From contig NZ_SSOB01000004.1 of NCBI RefSeq assembly GCF_004801405.1, positions 62,001-126,000 on the forward strand: a DNA stretch of 64,000 nucleotides. The letters run 5' to 3'. The notes under the pieces were generated by a model, which was not told where the DNA came from, did no database searches, and saw only the letters and a program-made list of their open reading frames with translations. Shown piece after piece: positions 43,924 to 54,572 of the stretch. Position 1 is the stretch's first letter; every line of letters starts with the position of its first letter. The translations under genes and the position numbers were made by a program. Origin of the DNA: Cohnella fermenti (lineage in GTDB: Bacteria > Bacillota > Bacilli > Paenibacillales > Paenibacillaceae).

Positions 43924-44771
43924 ATCGCCTCGGCCGGACGTCCTTGTACGTGTTCCTGGCAGTATGCGGGTTCATGACGGTCTTCCCTATTCTGAATATT
44001 CTGGCAGTATCGTTCAGCAGCAGCCGGGCGATCATCTCCGGCGAGGTGTCGCTGTGGCCCGTCGAGTTCAACGCGCAAGCGTACGTTCAATTGATTCGCG
44101 ACGGCCAGCTCCTGGCCGCCCTGAAGAACACGGTGATCATCACGGCGGCGGGAACGGCGCTGCATATGCTGGCGACGACGCCGGCGGCGTATACGCTGTC
44201 CAAGAAGCGGCTGAGGGGCAGGGCATTCTTCACGTTCGTCGTGCTGTTCAGCATGCTGTTCGGCACCGGCCTGATTCCGCTCTTCCTGCTGATGAAGCAA
44301 TTGCAACTGCTCGACTCGTATTGGGCAATCTGGCTGCCCGGTCTCGTCAGCGCATACAACCTGTTCGTGATGAAGTCGTTCTTCGAGGGAATGCCGGCCG
44401 AGCTCGAGGAGTCCGCGACGATCGACGGCGCGACCGACCTGTCCATCTTCTTCCGACTGACGCTGCCGCTCTCGAAGCCAATTCTCGCGGCCATCTCGCT
44501 GTTCTATGCGGTGGCGCTGTGGAACACGTACTCGAACGCTCTCTATTTTATTACCGACTCCCGGCTGCTGCCGGTGACGGTCAAGCTGTACCAGATGCTG
44601 CAGATGCCGATCGACTCGCTGCTGAGCGGCGCGGAGGGAGCTTCCTACATCCAGCCGGAAGGGCTTAAGGCAGCGGCGATTATTTTGACGGTCGCTCCGA
44701 TTTTGTTGGTGTATCCGTTCCTGCAGAAGCATTTTGTCAAAGGCGTATTGCTCGGCTCCGTGAAGGGCTGA
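43917..44771 (+). CDS. Sugar ABC transporter permease, YtcP/LplC-like
   Basis: 284 residues, six predicted membrane helices, EAA loop ESATIDGATDLSIFFRLTLP and the family ending QKHFVKGVLLGSVKG. The ATG at 43917 lies inside the end of the LplB-like gene, after GGGGGAGGG. The frame is open further upstream, but that stretch is only the other frame of the preceding gene. It completes the importer of locus 3. Confidence 0.92.
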   Translation: MVNRLGRTSLYVFLAVCGFMTVFPILNILAVSFSSSRAIISGEVSLWPVEFNAQAYVQLIRDGQLLAALKNTVIITAAGTALHMLATTPAAYTLSKKRLRGRAFFTFVVLFSMLFGTGLIPLFLLMKQLQLLDSYWAIWLPGLVSAYNLFVMKSFFEGMPAELEESATIDGATDLSIFFRLTLPLSKPILAAISLFYAVALWNTYSNALYFITDSRLLPVTVKLYQMLQMPIDSLLSGAEGASYIQPEGLKAAAIILTVAPILLVYPFLQKHFVKGVLLGSVKG

Positions 44772-44779
44772 CCGAATGA

Positions 44780-46816
<2,037 letters not shown>

Positions 46817-46839
46817 AATTCAATATCAATCGGAGGACG

Positions 46840-49800
46840 ATGATGATGAGAACACGTTCTTATTCGGCTTCAAGCGCGGTTGCTCTGTTGCTGGCGATTG
46901 TACTGCTGTTCTCCGCGGCGGCGGGGGGATATCCCTCCGCCGTTTACGGAGAACAATTGGAAGCGTTATCAGATGAAGGGGCGCAGGCGGAGACGGCTTC
47001 CTGGGAGCAGTTCCGCTCCGGCTTCGGAAGCCACGACCATGCGCTTGCGCTTGAGGCGGGCGCCGACGAGATCGTCATTGACGGCAGCTTGGACGAGTGG
47101 GACGGCTATGCGGAGCTGCAGCTTCCGGCGAAGGACGACCAGATTCAGATGAGCGGCTGGGGCGGACCGTCGGACGTATCCGCAAGCGTCTACCTGGCGT
47201 ACGACGACGACTTCTTCTATTGGGCGGCGGCAGTGACCGACGATATTCATGAGCCGATCGCCGGAAGCACGATGTGGCGAGGCGACAGCATCCAGTTCGC
47301 CTTCGGCCTTAACGGCGAGTACGGGCCGGAATACGGCATCAATTATATGGATGGCCAAGCGAATATTTGGCAGTTCAGCGAAGGACAGGCCGCAGTCGGG
47401 GCGGATCAGATCACGGCCGCAGCCGTTCGCAGCGGCAACGAGACCGTCTATGAGGTCAAGATGCCGTGGACCGCGATTGCAGCCGGCAAGCCCGAGGCGG
47501 ATCTGCTGCCGTTCACCCTGCTCGTGAACGACAACGACGGGGCCGGCCGCCGCGGCTGGCTGGAATGGACGCAAGGCATCGGCAAGGCCAAGAACCCGGA
47601 GCTGCACGGACAGGTGCATCTGATTCCGGCCGATCGGGAGTGGAGCTTCTGGGTGGAGGGACCTCGGCAGACGGCCGTAGACGCCTCCGTCTCCTACTCG
47701 GTATATGCCGCGAATTGGGAGGACGAGCCCCGCACGCTGAATCTGACCTCCGTCTTCCTCGGCGAAGACAGGGAGGTGACGATTCCGGCAGCGTCCGTCG
47801 CGCACATTCCGATTCCGTTCACAGCGACGGAGCCGGGAACGTACGAGCTTGACTTCGCGCTCTCCGATCCGGCTTCGGAAGCCGCAGAGCAATGGACGTT
47901 AACCGTGGACGCGGCCATGACGGCTGCGGACGTGGAAGCGATGCTGGACGCGACGGAGACCAAGCTGCCGCTTCTGGAGCAATGGCTGACGGAATGCGAA
48001 GCGCTCGGCCTGTCGACGGATTACGAGCGCGTCAATTATACGGTTATTCAGGACTTTATCGCTTACGGCAAGGAGGATATCGCGCAGGGACGGCTGAGCC
48101 GCGCTTATTACGTGGCGCTGGAGCTGGAGAAGCTGTACGACGAAGCCGCAGCGGAGCTGCAGGCGTCGCTGGACGGCAGCCGCACGCCTGCGGAGGTGCC
48201 GCGTTACGTGACGGGGCCCGTCGATATCTCGGGCTACTCCTTCGTCGGGGATACGCAGGTCAGGAGCACGGGCGTCGTCGAGACGCGGCCGATCATCTTC
48301 ACCGGCTACGGGGCGTTCACCCAGGTTCGGAAGGATGTTCCGAAGCTTCAGGATCTGGGGGCCAACGTCATTCAGATCGAATTGGGGCCGCGCGACGTCA
48401 TTCTGGACAAGACGGATTACATCAATCAATACTCGGTCAGCCGGGCGGGCGGGGTCGTCGCCTCTGCGGCGGTGACGGACGACGCGAGCCGGAGCGGGAA
48501 CGCTTCGTTGAAGATTACGAATTCGTCGCCGTTCCAATCGAACGTCTACTTCAACGTCGGGCAGACGATAGCGGTGGAGCCGAACACGACCTACGAATTC
48601 AAAGTATGGGTCAAGGGCGAGAACGCGAAGAACACCTGGTTCCCCGGAGGCTCCGGCATGAAGCAGCGCAAGTCGTTCCCGAGCGGGACGTACGACTGGC
48701 GGGAGGTCGAATACGAGTATACGACGGGAGCGGCGGAGACGTCTTACAAGCTGCTGGTCGTCTCGGAGAACGTGGGAACGATCTGGATCGACGATCTCAG
48801 CGTCACGAAGGCCGGCAGCGATATCAACCTGGTGAGCAACCCCGGCTTCGAGGATCTGGGAGGGTATTCGGAGGACAAGGAATACGTCGTATCGACTCAG
48901 AAAATCCACTCGGACATCGAGAAGGTGCTGCAGAACGCGGAGGAGCACGACGTTGCCGTCAACCTGCTTATTTCGCCGCATTATTTTCCCGACTGGGCTC
49001 TTGCGAAGTGGCCGGAGCTGAGTTCAGCCAACAACGGCTTCATCAAGTTCTCGTTGTTCCAGCCGATGGCTCAAGAGATTATCGAGGATTACTTGAGAGC
49101 GCTCATCCCGATCGTCTCGGCGTACGATTCGCTGCACAGCATCACCTTGAGCAACGAATCCGTCTATCAGGCGAATAAAGACCCGAACGCCGCGGGCGCT
49201 TGGCACGCTTATCTGGCGGAGCTGTATGCCGGAGGGATCGGCGAGCTGAACGACGCCTACCAATCCAACTACGCGGCCTTCGCCGAGGTGCCGATGCCGG
49301 ACAATGTAACCGCTTCCGTCCGTTCCTACGATTACGTCCTGTTTAACCAGGACTACTTCGCCAAGTGGCACGAATGGATGGCGGACATCATTCACGAGCT
49401 GGCGCCGGACCTGCCGGTTCAGGCGAAGATTATGGGGGACCCGCAGGGCAGCCTGGCCTGGGGCGTGGACATCGAGCGATTCTCCGAGTTCAGCCAGATC
49501 AACGGCAACGACAACTGGAATTACATCAACGAAGGGCCGAAGGGCTTCATGGAGGAGCTGAGCTTCTACGACCTGCAAGCTTCCCTGAAGGAAGCGCCGG
49601 TGTTCAATTCCGAGCATCATATCATCGCGGACGGGGACAGCGACTATTCGCCGCAGCAAGCGAAGCATCTGCGGTCCGTCCTGTGGCAGAGCGCGATTCA
49701 TGGACGCAGCGGCTCCGCCATCTGGGTGTGGGAGCGAACGTACGATGCCTCGTCCAGCCGGGAGGGCAGCATTCTTCACCGTCCCGACGTCGTCGCCGAG

Positions 49801-50562
49801 GCGGGCAAGACCAATCTGGACCTGAACCGGCTGTCCCTGGAGATCACGGCCTTCCAGAACGAACGTCCGCAAGCCGCGATTCTGCATTCGACCGCTTCGG
49901 GAATCTTCTCCGGGGATTACTGGAACGCCAGGCTTCGCTCCTACGAGGCGCTGTCCTACAGCGGATACAAGGCGGGCTTCGTCTCGGAGAAGCAGGTCGC
50001 CGAAGGCGGGCTCGAGGCGTACGAGCTGCTGATCGTCCCCGCCGCTTCCCGCGTGGACCCGGCAACCTTGTCCGGCATTCAATCGTTCATGGAGCAGGGC
50101 GGACGCGTGCTGCTGGTCGGGTCCCACTCGCTGGAGCTGGAGCCGCGCGGCGCCGCGCAATCGGCCGCGGACCGGAATTATGTGTTCGCCCATGCCGCCA
50201 AGCTGAACGCGGAGACCTCGACGGCTTCCCAGATCCGCGACGCGCTGCAGCCGATCCTCGGCGATATCGATCCGCAGCACGTTACGCTGAAGGTGGCTTC
50301 ATCCGGAGAACTGCCATATAACGTGGAATGGCGCAGCGTCGAGCTGGACGGCCGGAGATTGCTGAACATCGTCAACTACGGCGACAGCCCGGTAACGGTA
50401 GAAGCGTTCCTCGGGAGCGGCGGGAACGCCCCGATCGGCGGATTCGCCGACCTGATCGCCGGCGAGACTCTCGCGGGAACCGAACTGACGCTCGAGCCGC
50501 TCACGCCGTATCTGCTGGAATTCGCCGCAGCTTCGGAGGAGGAGCCGGAGCCGTGCCTGTAG
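46840..50562 (+). CDS. Secreted multidomain GH42-like beta-galactosidase (clan GH-A)
   Basis: Up to 1240 residues. Three ATGs in a row follow CGGAGG (46840, 46843, 46846); the second or third has better spacing. A signal peptide (ALLLAIVLLFSAAAGG) is followed by a CBM9-like sugar-binding domain opened by VIDGSLDEWDGYAEL, a linker, and a catalytic TIM barrel that carries a CBM4/9-like insertion (residues ~540-670). Proposed acid/base E773 in TLSNESVYQ and nucleophile E925 in VFNSEHHII fit the GH42 pattern. A flavodoxin-like domain (LLIVPAASRVD, GGRVLLVGSHS) resembles the GH42 trimerisation domain. Expected outside the cell, acting on galactan side chains with the GH53 protein. Confidence 0.78.
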   Translation: MMMRTRSYSASSAVALLLAIVLLFSAAAGGYPSAVYGEQLEALSDEGAQAETASWEQFRSGFGSHDHALALEAGADEIVIDGSLDEWDGYAELQLPAKDDQIQMSGWGGPSDVSASVYLAYDDDFFYWAAAVTDDIHEPIAGSTMWRGDSIQFAFGLNGEYGPEYGINYMDGQANIWQFSEGQAAVGADQITAAAVRSGNETVYEVKMPWTAIAAGKPEADLLPFTLLVNDNDGAGRRGWLEWTQGIGKAKNPELHGQVHLIPADREWSFWVEGPRQTAVDASVSYSVYAANWEDEPRTLNLTSVFLGEDREVTIPAASVAHIPIPFTATEPGTYELDFALSDPASEAAEQWTLTVDAAMTAADVEAMLDATETKLPLLEQWLTECEALGLSTDYERVNYTVIQDFIAYGKEDIAQGRLSRAYYVALELEKLYDEAAAELQASLDGSRTPAEVPRYVTGPVDISGYSFVGDTQVRSTGVVETRPIIFTGYGAFTQVRKDVPKLQDLGANVIQIELGPRDVILDKTDYINQYSVSRAGGVVASAAVTDDASRSGNASLKITNSSPFQSNVYFNVGQTIAVEPNTTYEFKVWVKGENAKNTWFPGGSGMKQRKSFPSGTYDWREVEYEYTTGAAETSYKLLVVSENVGTIWIDDLSVTKAGSDINLVSNPGFEDLGGYSEDKEYVVSTQKIHSDIEKVLQNAEEHDVAVNLLISPHYFPDWALAKWPELSSANNGFIKFSLFQPMAQEIIEDYLRALIPIVSAYDSLHSITLSNESVYQANKDPNAAGAWHAYLAELYAGGIGELNDAYQSNYAAFAEVPMPDNVTASVRSYDYVLFNQDYFAKWHEWMADIIHELAPDLPVQAKIMGDPQGSLAWGVDIERFSEFSQINGNDNWNYINEGPKGFMEELSFYDLQASLKEAPVFNSEHHIIADGDSDYSPQQAKHLRSVLWQSAIHGRSGSAIWVWERTYDASSSREGSILHRPDVVAEAGKTNLDLNRLSLEITAFQNERPQAAILHSTASGIFSGDYWNARLRSYEALSYSGYKAGFVSEKQVAEGGLEAYELLIVPAASRVDPATLSGIQSFMEQGGRVLLVGSHSLELEPRGAAQSAADRNYVFAHAAKLNAETSTASQIRDALQPILGDIDPQHVTLKVASSGELPYNVEWRSVELDGRRLLNIVNYGDSPVTVEAFLGSGGNAPIGGFADLIAGETLAGTELTLEPLTPYLLEFAAASEEEPEPCL

Positions 50563-50772
50563 CATAGCGGGGACATCGGAGCGGCATCGGCAAGAGAATC
50601 CCCGCCGCCTGAGAGAATCGAAGAAAATGTTCGGTTTGTCCCGTAGGCAGTGACTCCTCCTCCTTCTATAATGGGGAGACGGAGTCGCAGCCTGCGGACC
50701 GAGCCCGATCGGCGGGCCGACGGTCCGGGGGGCGCGACCGTCCGGAGCTTCGTGATTCGGGGAGGGATTCTC

Positions 50773-52374
50773 TTGAGATTATTGATCGTGGATGACGAGA
50801 CTCGCACCCGGGAATTGCTGCGCACCTACATTCCGTGGGAGACTGTCGGAATCGATGAGGTGGAGACGGCGCGGAACGGCCTGCAGGCTCTGGAGATCGC
50901 CAGGGAGCGGAAGCCGGACATCATTCTGTGCGACATCCGGATGCCGAAGATGGGCGGAATCGAATTCGCGACGGAATACCGCAAGTCCGATCCCGATTGC
51001 CTCATCCTCTTCCTGAGCGGATTCTCCGACAAGGAATACCTCAAGTCCGCCATTCATCTGAAGGCGTTCACGTATATCGAGAAGCCGGTCAATCTGAACG
51101 AAGTCCGCGACGCGGTGGAGTCCGCCATCCGGCTCCGCCGCGAGGAGCTGAAGCGCAGGGACGAGGAGCGGATGCTGCAGGAGGGCTTCGACCGCAGCCT
51201 TCCTTATCTGCGGCAAGAGATGGTGCGGCGGCTCGTCTCCCATCCGGATTCTCCGCACGTCGCTCCGGCTTTGCGCAGTCAGGAGACGTTCCTGCTTCCG
51301 ACGGAAGGGCCGTTCACGGTGGCGGTCGCCAGCCTGTACTGGAGCCCGTCCGATCTGCCCGAGGACCCGGGGATCACGCAGCAGCGAATTCTCGAGTCCA
51401 TCTCGAACCATGCGCGTCTCCACGAGTTGAAAGCGCTTGCCGGCTTCGACTCCCGCCATTTTCTAATCGTCGTCATTCCGGGAGCCTACGGCAGCTCGTA
51501 CCGCGCGGGCAGGGCCGTCATCGAGGAGGTGCTGTCCGCCCTTCGGGAGATCGGAGGACCCGAGATCGATCTGCGGCTGGGCGTCGGGGGGCCGGCCACG
51601 TCGTTCGTGAGCATCCCGGAATCGTACCGTCTCGCCTCGCTTGCGTGCTCGTACCAATATTACGGCAACGGCGCGCAGCCGATCTTCTCCGATGCGCTCG
51701 GCCGGCATGAGCCGGTGGCGACGAATTGGGAGGAGGTCCGGCTCATGCGCGACCAGCTTCGCAAGGGCCATATCGAAGAGGCGAAGCGAATTGTCCGGGA
51801 GTGGACAGATTATGTGCGCAAGCAGTTGGACCTGGACATCCTGAGGCTCAAGGACACATACTTCCAATTCCTGATCGCCGTTATGGAGACGGCCGTTCAG
51901 CTTGGGCTGGCCGAGGTGTCGGAGGACACCGAGCGAAGGTACATGTGGAAGGAGATCGACCGCATTCCGAGCCTTGCGGCGCTGGAGCAATACGTGCTGT
52001 CGTTCCTGGACGCGATGGCGGAGACGGGCGAAGAGGAGGGCGGCGCGGGAAGCGGCAAGATGCGGGAGATCGTGCGCTATATTCATACCCACTTCCACGA
52101 GAAGGGCTTCACGATCCGGGAGATCGCCGACCATATGCAGCTTAGCGAGACGTATCTGTGCGCGTACTTCAAGAAGATGAGCCGTCAGACGATCAAGGAG
52201 TTCATCACGGATACGCGCATGAGCCGGGCGAAGGAGCTGCTCGCGGACTCGAACGTCAAGATGACCGAGGTCGCCTTGCGGATCGGCATCTCCGACTCGA
52301 ATTACTTCACGACCTTCTTCAAGCGGAATGCGGGCTGCACCCCCTCCGAGTTCCGGGAGCGTGCCATCCGATGA
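50773..52374 (+). CDS. Response regulator with AraC domain, YesN type
   Basis: 533 residues. Translation begins at TTG 50773, 7 nt after GGGAGGGA, so that the receiver domain starts at once (LRLLIVDDETRTRELLRTY). Phosphoacceptor in IILCDIRMPKMGG, lysine in YIEKPV. The AraC domain is at the C-terminus with FTIREIADHMQLSETYLCAY and ALRIGISDSNYFTTFF. The stop overlaps the kinase start by 4 bp. It likely regulates the galactanase gene downstream, the upstream transporter operon, or both. Confidence 0.9.
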   Translation: MRLLIVDDETRTRELLRTYIPWETVGIDEVETARNGLQALEIARERKPDIILCDIRMPKMGGIEFATEYRKSDPDCLILFLSGFSDKEYLKSAIHLKAFTYIEKPVNLNEVRDAVESAIRLRREELKRRDEERMLQEGFDRSLPYLRQEMVRRLVSHPDSPHVAPALRSQETFLLPTEGPFTVAVASLYWSPSDLPEDPGITQQRILESISNHARLHELKALAGFDSRHFLIVVIPGAYGSSYRAGRAVIEEVLSALREIGGPEIDLRLGVGGPATSFVSIPESYRLASLACSYQYYGNGAQPIFSDALGRHEPVATNWEEVRLMRDQLRKGHIEEAKRIVREWTDYVRKQLDLDILRLKDTYFQFLIAVMETAVQLGLAEVSEDTERRYMWKEIDRIPSLAALEQYVLSFLDAMAETGEEEGGAGSGKMREIVRYIHTHFHEKGFTIREIADHMQLSETYLCAYFKKMSRQTIKEFITDTRMSRAKELLADSNVKMTEVALRIGISDSNYFTTFFKRNAGCTPSEFRERAIR

Positions 52375-54158
52375 GACGCAAGCTGAAGCGGTCTTTCTAC
52401 CTGAGCATCCGATACAAGCTGTTCGCCATCTTCGTGCTCGTCATTCTGATTCCGTTCCTGCTGCTGCTTTTTATCCATATCAGTCTCACGCAGAAGGAGA
52501 ACAAGGAAGCGGCCGAATACTCCTCCCGCAAGATGCTCGACGAGACGAGGGCCTACCTCGAGTACAAGTCCGAAGCCATCTCGGAGGTGCTCAACTTCAT
52601 CGCATTCAACGAGCTCGTGAAGAATGCGGTAACGGCGGATTCCGCGCCCTACGAGGACATCGACACCTGGCATATGGACGCGCTGCAGTTGTCCCGGCTG
52701 ATCAATCAGTTCCGCTACAACGACGATATCCAGGCGATCCAGATTTACATGAAGAAGGGGCTGGCCGAAGCGACGGAGAACGCCGACTTCCTGCGCATCA
52801 AGGAGGTGGAGGACAAGCCGTGGTATGTCCGCTTCGCCGCGTCCAAGGCGGTCGTCGCCTGGCTGCCCTCGACCGATCTGGAGCCGGATGCGGACCCGCG
52901 CGAGCTGACCGTCCTGCGCAAAATCCCGAACGATCACGACGTCCGGCAGTTCGACGGAATCGTTCGTGCGCGGGTGAAGCAGACCGCGATGGAGTCGGTG
53001 CTGAACCATGCCATCCTGACGCCGAACGCGGTCGCTTTCTTATTCAACGAGGAGGGGGAGCTGATCGGCAGCTCGGAAGGGTTCGAATACCCGGACGAGC
53101 TTGTCGGGCAGGTGAATGCGCTCTTCGCCGATTCCGACGCGGGGGACAGCTACGACAACGACAACTATCCGATCGGAGGCAACCGGCACCTGCTCGGCGT
53201 ACAAGCGATCCCGCACACCGACATGAAGGTCGCGCTGACCGTGCCGTATACCGATATCCTGCAATCGACGGTCAAGGCGCGGAACCGGATCGTGACGATT
53301 TTCCTCTTCGTCGTTCCCTTTATGCTCCCGCTCTCCTATCTCGTGGCGGAGTCCGCGACCAAGCGGATTCGCCGCCTGATCGTCCATGTGCGCAAGGTGA
53401 AGCACGGGAACTTCCAGCTTGCGCCGCTGCCGGTGAACGAAGACGAGATCGGGGAGTTGACGCATAACTTCAATACGATGGTGCAGAACATCTCGGGCCT
53501 GATCGAGGAGAAGTCTTCGCTCGGACGCGAGGTCAAGAACAAGGAGCTGAAGGCGCTGCAGGCGCAGATCAACCCTCACTTCCTCTACAATACGCTCGAT
53601 CTCATCAACGTCATGGCCATCGAATCGGATGCGCGGGACATCAAGCGGGTCGTCGACGAGCTGGCCGTCTTCTACAAGCTGAGCTTGTCCAACGGCAAGG
53701 AGTACGTGACGCTCGAGAGCGAGCTGAAGCATATCGAGGCGTACGTGCGCATCCAGAACATGCGATTCGGAGACGGCGTCCGCCTGGAATTCGAGGTGTC
53801 CCGCGATCTGTACGATTGCCTTCTGCCGAAAATTCTGCTGCAGCCGCTTCTGGAGAATGCGATTCTGCACGGGATTATGGAGAAGGACAGCGAGGAGGGC
53901 GATATTCGGGTGTCGGCCTGGACGGACAAGGGGGATCTCCTGATCGAGGTCGCGGACAACGGCGTCGGCATGGACGAGGAGCAATTGGAGGCCATCCTGA
54001 AGCCCGCGGCGAAGGCGGACCTGGGAGGCTACGGGGTGCGCAATATCGAGGAGCGTCTGCAGCTATCCTACGGCTTGCAGTACGGCCTGAAGTACGACAG
54101 CGCTCCCGGCGAAGGAACCCGCGTGCTGCTGCGGCTGCCCGAACGGAGAGCGGAATAG
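52371..54158 (+). CDS. Sensor histidine kinase, YesM type
   Basis: 595 residues. Membrane helices at about 16-40 and 303-325 enclose the sensor domain. HAMP (RRLIVHVRKVKHGNFQLAPL) and kinase domain follow, with histidine in QINPHFLYNTLDLINVMA, N box QPLLENAILHGI and G box VADNGVGMDEEQL. The ATG overlaps the regulator's stop (ATGA), so the pair is coupled. A terminator follows 49 bp after its stop, separating it from the GH53 gene. Confidence 0.92.
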   Translation: MRRKLKRSFYLSIRYKLFAIFVLVILIPFLLLLFIHISLTQKENKEAAEYSSRKMLDETRAYLEYKSEAISEVLNFIAFNELVKNAVTADSAPYEDIDTWHMDALQLSRLINQFRYNDDIQAIQIYMKKGLAEATENADFLRIKEVEDKPWYVRFAASKAVVAWLPSTDLEPDADPRELTVLRKIPNDHDVRQFDGIVRARVKQTAMESVLNHAILTPNAVAFLFNEEGELIGSSEGFEYPDELVGQVNALFADSDAGDSYDNDNYPIGGNRHLLGVQAIPHTDMKVALTVPYTDILQSTVKARNRIVTIFLFVVPFMLPLSYLVAESATKRIRRLIVHVRKVKHGNFQLAPLPVNEDEIGELTHNFNTMVQNISGLIEEKSSLGREVKNKELKALQAQINPHFLYNTLDLINVMAIESDARDIKRVVDELAVFYKLSLSNGKEYVTLESELKHIEAYVRIQNMRFGDGVRLEFEVSRDLYDCLLPKILLQPLLENAILHGIMEKDSEEGDIRVSAWTDKGDLLIEVADNGVGMDEEQLEAILKPAAKADLGGYGVRNIEERLQLSYGLQYGLKYDSAPGEGTRVLLRLPERRAE

Positions 54159-54206
54159 CGCCGATCTTGGCATCGAGGTTTCTTGAACTTAAACGGATTT
54201 GCCCGG

Positions 54207-54247
54207 AGGCTGTCCCTGAGTCGATTGTCGGCTGATGGGGGCAGCTT
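54207..54247 (+). terminator. Terminator after the kinase gene
   Basis: AGGCTGTCCCT (54207-54217) pairs with GGGGGCAGCTT (54237-54247) through 11 bp with three G-T wobbles, followed by CTTTTGG. The 414-bp gap 54159-54572 holds this hairpin and the cre-like site; no gene was recognised in it. Confidence 0.65.
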
Positions 54248-54518
54248 CTTTTGGTCGTGCTGCGAGAGCGGCGCGGAGGCGAACAACAGCCGGGGGAACA
54301 TGTATCCACTTCCAGGAAGTAGGCGAACGGGCGCTTTTCGACCTTCGATTTTCAGAGGAAATCGTAAGTTTGTCGTATGTCGGCGGGAGGATGGAGCAAG
54401 TAAGATTAGAAGGGAAAGCGTTTAATGGCGGTTGAGTGGATTTGCGATTCCGGCGCGGGCGGCAGCCGCCATTGGCGCAGGGGCATGCAGGTCGGCTCTA
54501 TTCGAGTCGCGCCTTCAT

Positions 54519-54532
54519 TGAATGCGCTTTCA
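54519..54532. promoter_or_regulatory. cre-like operator upstream of the GH53 gene
   Basis: TGAATGCGCTTTCA differs by one base from the ideal catabolite-responsive element TGAAAGCGCTTTCA and lies in a near-palindrome (ATTGAA...TTCAAT), 41 bp before the ATG. It would fit CcpA or another LacI-family repressor blocking expression. Confidence 0.6.
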
Positions 54533-54572
54533 ATTGCACGGTTCTTTCTATGAAAAGGAGGTTGGCAACACG

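Noticed and set aside
54235-54435. Possible 66-residue protein between kinase and GH53 genes
   Set aside because: It begins inside the terminator hairpin region, has no ribosome-binding site and no recognisable family.
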